NCBI GenBank assembly: GCA_020746835.1
Contig: JAGPNK010000001.1
Span: 4,588,001-4,652,000 of the forward strand
DNA length: 64,000 bases
Reading direction: 5' to 3'
DNA from: Stachybotrys elegans
Taxonomy: Eukaryota > Ascomycota > Sordariomycetes > Hypocreales > Stachybotryaceae
Below are positions 55,816-64,000 of the stretch, piece after piece. The translations under genes and the position numbers were made by a program. Position 1 is the first letter of the stretch. Each line of letters opens with the position of its first letter. Below the pieces are notes generated by a model that did no database searches, had not been told where the DNA came from, and worked only from the letters and a program-made list of their open reading frames with translations.

Positions 55816-57410
55816 TCAGCCCTGGAAGCTCCTCCTCTTTGCCTCCTTCTCGAGTTCCTCCTCTGCCTGAAGGGCCTCCTGCTTCGCCTTGGCGTCTCGG
55901 ACTGTAGCGAGCACCACCTCGCGGAAGACAGCGCCGTCCTTGAGCCTCTCCTTGAGCGTCATGGGCTTCTTGTCCGAGGCCACGGACTCGGTCGAGACGG
56001 GCGGCAGAGGCACGTCTGCTGCCTGTGCGGCCTCTGCCATGTCGTTCTCAGAGTCCGACTCGGCGTCCTTGAGCCTGGCGAGCTTCTTCTGCAGGCTGAC
56101 GGCGAGGATGACGTGCTTGAGCTTGGCTCTGGCGGCCTGGGCACGACGCAGCTCGGGCAGCAGGTCGTGGTCGGTAGCAGTCTGGCCCGTGAGCCACGTG
56201 TGGTTCAAGGCTTGCTGCGATGGGAGTCAGCTTTGGGTTGTAAGCCTCATCGATTATCATCTCACCTCGCTTGTCCAGCGCTTATCGGGGTCGGGGACGA
56301 TAAGGCGGTTGATAAAGTCCTTTGCGTCGTTGCTGACATCCTTCCAGTACCTTTCGTGGAACACGACAGAGTTGTTGGTGCACTCCTCCAGCAGGTCGTG
56401 GAGATTCTCGCTTCTGAAAGGAGAGTAGCCGCAAAGCAGAGTATATGTGATGACTCCCATGGACCACATATCCACTGGTTTGCCATGGCCCTTGCGATCC
56501 ATAACCTCGGGAGCTGCGTAACCAAACGATCCTGCCATGGTCTGAAGTGTCTCTTCCTGAGTGCCCAGAGTCTTGGCAATACCGAAGTCTGCGAGCACCA
56601 AGTCGGAGCTGGCATCTTGGGTGACGTAGAGAAGGTTCTCGGGTTTCAGGTCTACACGGCTGTCAGTAACGTTGGTGAGGAGGAGATAGGATGGATACTC
56701 GCCTCTGTGGACGACATTGTTCTTGTGAAGAAAGTCGACGGCGCTCAGCACTTGCTTGATGGTTTGTGAGGCGTCCTTCTCGGTGAATCTTCCCTGCTCG
56801 CAGATGCGATCGAACAGCTCTCCACCGGTCGCAAGCTGGGTTACGATGTAAAATTTGTCCTGCGCAAGATATCAGCACCGCCAAGCCCGCTTCGCGCTTC
56901 CACCGTGTGTTGTATGCGTACCCTAGATTCGAACCAGTCGACAAATTGGACAATGTGTGGGTGCTTGAGTCTCTGCAGCATGTCCAGCTCGTCGTAGACC
57001 ATGCGCTCATTGCCCTTGACGCTCTTCTTCAGGATGATCTTAATGGCGACCTTGCCGGTCGGGCCATCAGCCTCGCGGACCACACCATAGGTACCGGCGC
57101 CGAGGGTTCTGCCGAATCTGTACTTGGATCTGATGGCACAACGCAGTTAGGATATCGGTTGTCGCATGCAGCGCGCGGGGCTCATCGGGCGGCCTACTTC
57201 TTCTCGTAGCTCTCGGGCTGCCCACCAAGGCGATTCAGCATGTTGGAGACTAGAAAAACAAGACAGGTTAGCCATCGATGGGACAGAGAGAAAAGACACA
57301 GGTGTCGCGATGGCGGCACGGAAAATGCCATCCGAAGCGCCGTTACGCAACCACCAAAACAAGGTGGGGGAGGAGAGGAGGGGTCGTTTCGTGGACAACC
57401 TACAGCTCAT
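55816..57410 (-). CDS. Calcium/calmodulin-dependent protein kinase
   Basis: CaMK-group Ser/Thr kinase, 402 residues, like Aspergillus CmkA/B and Neurospora CAMK-1. Six exons: 57404-57410, 57198-57249, 56922-57129, 56703-56859, 56266-56651 and 55816-56214. Glycine loop GAGTYGVV (30-37), VAIK lysine Lys50, HRD His140-Asp142 followed by LKPENLL, LADFGIAK, APEV and the DMWSMGVI segment are all present. A C-terminal basic amphipathic segment (AKLKHVILAVSLQKKLARLK) after the kinase core is a likely autoinhibitory and calmodulin-binding region. Two oddities: the first coding exon is 7 nt (ATGAGCT), giving MSFSNMLNR after splicing, and the intron interrupting the HRD codon uses a GC donor (GAG|GCGAGT). 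Without that 7-nt exon, translation could still start at the internal ATG at 57241. Kinase identity is certain. Confidence 0.93.
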
Positions 57411-59455
57411 GATGCCAATGAAATGGCGAGGAACTCGCGATCCGATGAAATAGACAGAGGCTAGGGGAATTCTCGATCTCGATAGGATGCTATACGGCAC
57501 ACGTCGAAGAAAGAGAAAAAGAGGATAGGGGCGACGAGATGGTTTTATGGATGGAAGAACGGCAGAGGATTGCAGTGAGAGCAAAAGGCTGAGAGGCTGA
57601 CTGGGTGAACCGGGTTGCTTGAAACGGAACCTGACCCATGCTCCCTCTGGCGCACTACCTACCTATCCTACCCACCCCAGGGATTGTCCGTTGATAGGCA
57701 GGTAGGCTAGTGGGTGTATCAGTGAACGATAGGTAGGTGGTCAGCCCAGCTGCCACAAGCCAAGGGTACTTGCAGGTACGGTAAGACGCTCCCCGGCGTG
57801 TAGCCAGGACGTCGCATAGGCTCTGGTTTGCATGTAGTGATACGGGCAGCTTTTACATTGAAGTAGCTGCAGTGTACTATACCCTATACGCCATCCCTCA
57901 GTGGTACTAGGCGCACTGTAAGGTGTATCGGATCTTCCACTGCTTCGTTCCTTGGTACCTACTATTACGTCGTAGTAGCTCCTCTGTGTGGCTGAGTAAC
58001 CGCCCAGCCTGGGTACCCTGGCAGCTGTGAACGAAAATCAGGGATGCCCGACTCCACGAGCCTTGTAGCCACAGCAGCGGGCCGCCAGTGGCTCAGCGTC
58101 AGCCCCCTGTTGCAGCTTTCTTTAATCTACATGTACGGGTGCGAGTGCCTATTCTGGGAGCTGGTGAGGCTCAGCTTCCATCACATGCTGCAGGGTCGCG
58201 TTGAGAACGAGCCCCCCGAGGACCAAAACTGTATATATGTATCTAGTTCCAAGCAGATGGGATGGGACGAAGGCCTATCCATGACATCGGGACATCCGAG
58301 GTCGTTGGGCGTCGTAGGCTTGGTCTTGATCCGCGCCTTAGAGCCAAGCCCCGGCATCTGGCTCCCGCAAACCCTGGGGTTCACCCGTCAGCTTCCATGC
58401 AGAGCGTATGTACATTGATTGACAGTCAGATGTGAGCCACCAGCACGACTAATTCCACTGCGTTCAAGTTGTTTCAGCTGCGACTCACTCACGACACCAC
58501 TTTGCCTCCTACGGATTAAGGCAGCGGCAACCAATCGACCCATGGCTTTGAGTTGAACGCCTCAACCATGGGCATTCCGGGTGCAAGTAGTACAGGATGC
58601 ACAAAGCTAATCCTGTCTACATCACCCGTTACTCTCATGAGCCAGCGCACTGCTTAGCTGGTTCATCGTGGGGTTGTGCAACGTGGGGTTCGTTGCCAGA
58701 TTGTGTTCGGCGATCTTACACGTTGAAAGCCGATCCAATGTGGGAGGAATCCAACGATATGCATCTCTACCCTACTTACTCCCAGGCCGGGTCCGGGCTG
58801 TTAGTACATACATAGTAGTGACGCATGCAGCTCTTTCAGACTTGGCTATGTATGTCGGTATGTAGGTACTGGTTTCAGCAACATTGAACGGCTACGCCGC
58901 TTCCCAAGTTCATACAGCCTGAGCGCTAGTCCCAGACCCCGCGCCTCAGGTGCATTGCTCCAGCGCACAGCAGAAGAGTACCTACCTGCGTGAAGGGGTT
59001 TGCAGCAGAGTACCTATGCCTGACCAGACCCTTCCAACAGAGTTGCAACATGATTTTGAAGGGGCTAACAGAGTGCCAACCCAGGGCAATAATTGTAAGA
59101 TATCTACATCTGTTCTCTAAAATAATGAAACGACCCTGCCAGATAACAGATTGCAGCACTCTGCTTTAAAACTGGGGTCGCGCATGCAGGTAGGCCGCTA
59201 TATTCTAGCCCATTAGCATCCCGATTCGCCCTACAGATACAAAAGGTACGGATTGGATGGAATTTCCCATGATAATTACTTGGACTGGCCTCGGGACTTG
59301 GATGTAACCCGCCCCTCCAACAGCGTGGGACCCCCCCAAAGTCGATGCACTTCAGGCTCCCTTCTCCATTTCTACTTCGACGATACCTGGGCCTGCCGCT
59401 TGCCACCCCTCTTTCGAAATCACACGTGAAGTTCGCGTGACGCTCAAGAGCCATC
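57411..59455. other. 2.0-kb divergent intergenic region rich in TACCTAC-type motifs
   Basis: Between the CaM-kinase (-) and the E2 enzyme (+). Repeated TACCTAC/GTAGGTA motifs occur at about 57654-57673, 57728-57740, 57956-57963, 58859-58868, 58978-58990 and 59010-59017. The part next to 57411 is purine-rich on the plus strand and forms the kinase leader. A 124-codon frame at 58044-58418 has no domain or splice evidence. Confidence 0.5.
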
Positions 59456-60075
59456 ATGGCGGGCATGAGCACAAAGAGGCTCGCCAAGGAGCTGAGCAAG
59501 GTACGCCGGGCCTGGTGCATCCCCTGCAGGCTTTGCTACATTGGATTTTCATTGACAACCGCGCGCGCGCAGATACAGAGCGACGGCCTGCCGCCTGGCA
59601 TCGAGCTGGTCTCCTCGCCCGATGACGACCTCACCCACTGGTTTTTCGATATCCGCGTCCTCGACCAGAACCCTCTGTATCAAGACCAGATCTACAGGCT
59701 CAAGTTCCGCTTCCCCAGCGCCTACCCCATAGGTGAGTGCATGGCTGCGCGTGCGTTGTGCTGTATCACGCATGTCGTGGCTGACCGTGGTGGCGGCTTC
59801 GCGCAGAACCCCCCGAGGTAACCTTTGACAACAAACCTAACCGGCCGATCCCGATCCATCCGCACATCTACTCCAACGGCATCATCTGCCTCGACCTCCT
59901 GGGGCACCAGGGCTGGAGCCCCGTGCAGAGCGCCCAGAGCGTCTGCATGAGCATCCAGAGCATGCTTACCAGCAACACCAAGAATGAGCGGCCGCCGGGA
60001 GACGAAGACTTTGTACGAGGGAACAGGCAACGGCCCCGCGATATCGAATTCCTCTATCACGACACTACAGTATAA
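59456..60075 (+). CDS. Ubiquitin-conjugating enzyme E2, UBE2W/Ubc16 type
   Basis: 157 residues from exons 59456-59500, 59573-59732 and 59807-60075. The UBC fold reads KRLAKELSK at the start, YRLKFRFPSAYPIEPPEV, then HPHIYSNGIICLDLL with active-site Cys96, and WSPVQSAQSVCMSIQSMLTS. The HPHIYSNG-IC sequence and the C-terminal RDIEFLYHD are closest to UBE2W, an unusual E2 that ubiquitinates the N-terminal alpha-amino group of disordered substrates. N-terminal specificity in this fungus is inferred from the family. Intron 1 ends GCGCGCGCGCAG with almost no pyrimidine tract. Both introns keep frame and have GTACGC and GTGAGT donors. Confidence 0.9.
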
Positions 60076-61077
60076 ATCACATGTTGAGAACTATGTATGC
60101 CCTGGCCTCGTACGAGGCGTCGAGGCTCGGCGTTGCTTTGGTATTGAGGTAGGCAGATCAAATCAATGCATTGGATGGCTTTTGTGTACTTGCTCTTGGG
60201 CGTTTACGACCTTATGAAACTCTGGGCCAAGGTCTATCTGAAGAATGTTGTTTGATTTATCATAGCAGCACCTCATATCTTGTAGACAGGAAACGAAGGC
60301 TGGCGGCAACAAAATGGATATTCATCCCCTTAGACCTGCTTTTCCCCATGCAGACTGTACACTTACACTGTGCTTCTGAGGCTTCTTCGCAAATAGCGTT
60401 GACCAGAATCAGATGTTCGTTCTCCATGGTCCATACCTGTGGATAAGGCACCCGCAGCTCCACTATCTACAAGTTCAACAATACCAACTTCTTGCTGACA
60501 TGCCGTGGCGATATGACGGGACAAAGTGTCGATAAAATTCTGCATAAGAATACACAATCAGAAATGGAGGGTCCCAGGCCCACAATGAACCTGGAGTTTG
60601 TAGAAGCTTCCTACATACTTACCTACTCCATGTTCTATACATACTTATGCATCATGGGATGACGTCGGTCCTGTAACTGGGCCGGATCACCCTCGCGGGT
60701 TGCTGCATCTACAAGGATCACAGCCGCATCAAAGCAACCCCAAGCAAGCCACGAAGGCTGAAATGCTAGTCAGGCAAACACCGACATCCTGCCATCGCAC
60801 TACCGAATTCTCTGCCAGTACGGAATACCTCCAATTTCTTGAACCGATGAACGTGATGTGGAGGTAAAGTGGCAGCCTGGGAACGCGCTAGTGGGGCCCT
60901 GGAGCTTCAAGTGGGGTTCGGCTGTCTCCCACCATCCAAAGTGCTTCCTCATGCACTGAGGTGGGCAGTACAGCCTTCACCGCCCACCATAACAGAAGCC
61001 CCCCCAAACTCCCGCCTTACCTGAGCTTCTCGCCAGCTCACTCCCTCAGCTCGTCTTCCTTCGTGCGGTGAGCCACA
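60076..61077. other. 1.0-kb tandem intergenic region
   Basis: 3' UTR of the E2 gene and promoter of VPS33. A TTACCTACTC motif occurs at about 60619-60628 and a C-rich leader segment just before 61077. No gene supported. Confidence 0.5.
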
Positions 61078-63455
61078 ATGGCTCCACGCACAGAGTTCAA
61101 CACTGAGCAGGTCCGGGACAAGTCTCGCAAAGACCTGCTCTACCTGCTTGAAGGCGTAAGTAAGGCTCGCCGCGTTCCGACGCTCGCCGCATCAGCCCCC
61201 CGTTGGCTAAACCGTTTCCTTCTCCTCCATAGGTTCGCGGGAAGAAGAACGTCGTTCTTGATCGCAGCTTGGTCGGCCCCATCGGCGTCATCGTCAAGGT
61301 CACCACCCTTCAGGAGTACGGCGTCGACAAGTTCTTCATCCTCGAGAACGACAATGTCGACACGAGCCAACGCAACGTTGTATTTATTGCCAGAGGCGAA
61401 TGCGGTCGCCACGCCGAAACCATTGCAGGTGGGTGAACTCTGCCTTGAATTCTCCCCCCACGCGACACACCCGCGCGCCTTGTACACCCATAGGCGTTGT
61501 GCGTGGTAGGCCTTTGGCTGGCAATCCCGAACACGGCTCGAAAGTGAACCTCGTTGATCCCATCCACTCTACGGCGTCAATTCAACAAGCCAAATATGAT
61601 TACAAACGCAGCTACGCATCTCGAGCGTCTCTCGGCATTCACCATATGCTTCTGGCGCAATAATGAAGTGCTGACATCTCAACTCTATAGCTCAGATAAA
61701 GCGCGTTCGGCGAGAAAGTCAGACCGATCATGAATTCCACATTTTCTGGGTTCCCCGCCGCACACTCGTATCGGACCAGCTGTTGGAGGAGGCTGGAATC
61801 TTAGGCGACGTGAACATTTCTGAGCTCCCGCTGGGCTTCTTCCCACTGGAGAAGGACGTGCTATCGCTCGAGTTGGACGATTCATTCCGAGACTTATATC
61901 TCTCGAAAGACGTCACGCCTAATTTCCTGCTAGCAAGGGCTTTGATGGAGATTCAGCAAAACCATGGCCTTTTCCCGAAAATAATCGGGAAAGGCGACAA
62001 CGCAAAGCGAGTCGCCGATCTTCTCTCACGAATGCGCCAGGAGCTCCTCGCCGGAGAGGATGCCAGCGAAACCAACAAGCCCGGGCTCACCCCCAGCACG
62101 ACCAACGAAAGCGTCATCATCATCGATCGCGAGGTCGACTTTCTCACGCCTCTCCTCACGCAGCTGACGTACGAAGGCCTCATCGATGAGGTGTTCAAGG
62201 TGCAAAACAACCAGACCAAGGTCGACACAACGATAGTCGGTACGCCCGCCCAAACATCCACCACGACGTCACAGAGCAGGAACAGGACCATCCAGCTGGA
62301 TTCGACGGATAAACTTTACGAACAGTTGCGGGACGCAAATTTCGCAATCGTCGGAGGCTTGCTCAACAAGGTAGCGAGGCGACTTCAAAAGGTCCAGTCT
62401 GACTATGACAGTAAACACAAGACCAAGAGTCTTGCTGAGCTCAAGGAATTCGTTGGTCAGCTTCCCGGGTACCAACAAGAGCATCAAAGCGTGAGGATAC
62501 ACACGGGACTTGCTGAGGAGATCATCAAGCATACGCGAACGGATCTCTTCAAGGGCATGCTGGAGGTCCAGCAAAACCTAGCTGCTGGCGCCGATCCCTC
62601 CTCTCAATTCGAGGGCATCGAGGAGTTGATGGCACGGGACGCTCCCCTCCACGAGATACTGAGACTGCTCTGCATCTACTCGTGCATCTCTGGAGGCGTG
62701 CGGCCCAAGGAATTTGACCACTTCAGACGTTTGGTTCTCCAAGGCTACGGCTACCAGCACTTGTTGACGCTCAACAATCTCGAGAAATTACAACTTTTCC
62801 TCTCGCATTCGTCCCCGCTGGCAGGAGTCATCCCTATGACAGGCGCTGCCAAGCCTGGCGCCACCAAGACGAACTACAACTATCTGCGGAAGCAGCTTCG
62901 GTTGATTGTCGACGAGGTCAAGGAAGACGATCCCAACGACATTGCCTACGTTTATAGCGGCTATGCACCGCTCTCGGTCCGCCTGGTGCAGTGCATCCTT
63001 CAGAAGCAGTACCTGCTTTCCATCACCAAAGGAGGCGGCTCTATCGGGGCCAAGGGTGCCTCAGTCGGAACGGGAATCCAAGGTTGGCACGGCTTCGAGG
63101 ACACTGTCAAGCATGTCCGAGGCCAGACATTCTACGAGCACCAGAAGGGGGAGGACAAGGCAGTCAAGGCAAGAGCCCTGTTATCCGGAAACGGGAACAA
63201 GCAGACAGTCTTCGTGGTATTCGTCGGTGGTGTCACGTTTACCGAGATCGCCGCATTGAGATTTATCGCCAAGAAGGAAGAAGGTAAGCCGGACACTCAA
63301 CCGTTCCGGGATTCGATGAAGCTGACAGCAACGCCTTAGATCGAAGGAACATTATTATTTGCACTACGTCGATTATTAGCGGGAACAGAATGATGGATGC
63401 GGCCATTGAGAAAGGATCCTACACAAGAGAGAGCGCACCCAACCCCGGAGTCTAG
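61078..63455 (+). CDS. VPS33: Vps33, Sec1/Munc18 protein of HOPS and CORVET
   Basis: SM-family protein that templates SNARE assembly in the HOPS and CORVET tethers at vacuole and endosomes. Exons are 61078-61155, 61233-61428, 61691-63283 and 63340-63455, giving 660 residues (yeast Vps33 has 691). Typical segments: NVVLDRSLVGPIGVIV in domain 1, SVIIIDREVDFLTPLLTQLTYEGLIDE, GLLNKVARRLQ, and AYVYSGYAPLSVRLVQ. The last small exon supplies RNIIICTTSIISGNRMMDAA, the conserved C-terminus, and ends at 63453-63455; reading through its intron would stop 14 codons earlier in a non-conserved tail. A Thr/Ser/Gln-rich insert lies in the middle. Identity is secure. Confidence 0.95.
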
Positions 63456-64000
63456 ACACAATCCTGTTTCAGCACCCTGTAAGATACCATTTGTCAGCTA
63501 CCTTGTCGAGGGCCAGCAGCAGTCGACGTCGACGATCGATATCAGAGTCGAAGCGTAATGATCGAAATCCAATTCATGCCATTTTCGTTTGGTGGCGACA
63601 AAGGCGGGCGCAACAATACCCATTGTCCGTTATGACAAAGAAGACCACGAGTCGTCACTAACAACTAATTGTGGTGGATGAGGTTCTGGACAAAGTCGGA
63701 GACCCACAGCACACGCCATCGTGATTCGACACCCTGTGCTCCACGTGACCTTGAACTTACGATAGTTTCCCATCCTGAGGGGCTGCCATGATCCATTGTA
63801 GAAGCCAATGCGACTGTCTTTTGGCCGTCCAATCTTGACGCTGGGAAACCAAGGCAAATCCTCCAGGCGGCGTCTCCTCGTTCGTCTAAACCCACCAACG
63901 AATGCGGCATCGATGGGCAAGCCCTCTATCGCCACATGACCTCAGCCAGAACTTGACCCCCAGTATTCTCACTCCCTTCAGCCAATTCGTCCGTGTGTGT
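63456..64000. other. Window edge, possible partial gene on the minus strand
   Basis: A minus-strand open segment at about 63670-63935 reads RRTRRRRLEDLPWFPS and GFYNGSWQPLRMGN, more protein-like than its surroundings, and is followed by a GTAAGT donor-like site. It could be the 3' exons of a gene continuing beyond 64000. I do not recognise a family, and no acceptor gives a convincing continuation. Confidence 0.25.

Noticed and set aside
58044..58418. 124-codon plus-strand frame between the kinase and E2 genes
   Set aside because: No domain, no splice sites and no resemblance to a known protein; in motif-rich intergenic DNA.

Overview
The window is nuclear DNA of a filamentous ascomycete, most likely a Sordariomycete and perhaps of the Hypocreales. 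The evidence is GC-rich coding sequence, short introns (about 50-100 nt, GTRNGT donors, CTAAC-like branch sites), pyrimidine-rich leaders, and fungus-specific families such as a C2H2+Zn2Cys6 regulator, a GT34 mannosyltransferase, tricalbin and a GPH sugar transporter. Species cannot be read from the sequence. It is a euchromatic region with 19 protein-coding genes I can support. I saw no rRNA, no convincing tRNA, no intact transposon and no CRISPR array.

Layout. 1-5 kb is a translation block: cytosolic tryptophanyl-tRNA synthetase (-) and the SBDS/Sdo1 60S maturation factor (+) share a 350-bp divergent promoter, and ribosomal protein uS13 (RPS18, -) faces Sdo1. 6.8-16.8 kb holds a small unknown protein, a GPH/SUT-type sugar symporter, a small secreted four-cysteine protein and a secreted GH16 glucanase. 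16.8-28 kb holds a Mnn10-type GT34 mannosyltransferase (-), a large single-pass membrane protein, mitochondrial Qri7 (t6A synthesis) and proteasome subunit beta5/Pre2. 28.5-37.5 kb holds tricalbin (ER-plasma membrane tether) and a FYVE+RING protein. 39-49 kb holds a C2H2+Zn2Cys6 regulator, an anchored alpha/beta hydrolase and a full-size ABCB exporter. 54-64 kb holds an unknown helical protein, a CaM-kinase, a UBE2W-type E2 and Vps33.

Most of the window is conserved housekeeping and trafficking machinery. The unusual content is mainly in gene structure: a 7-nt first coding exon and a GC-AG intron in the CaM-kinase, a 20-nt microexon in the regulator, an apparent 34-nt intron in the tRNA synthetase, and a possible missing N-terminal exon in the mannosyltransferase. 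Other points are an inverted repeat next to the TATA box of the small secreted protein, a lysine/glutamate-rich insert in the ABC transporter, a histidine in place of the last RING cysteine, and a 4.7-kb gene-free span upstream of an unknown gene. I found no clear new multi-gene system. The regulator-hydrolase-exporter trio at 39-49 kb is the nearest candidate and has no core biosynthetic gene beside it. Exon models were built by hand from splice consensus, reading frame and family conservation.
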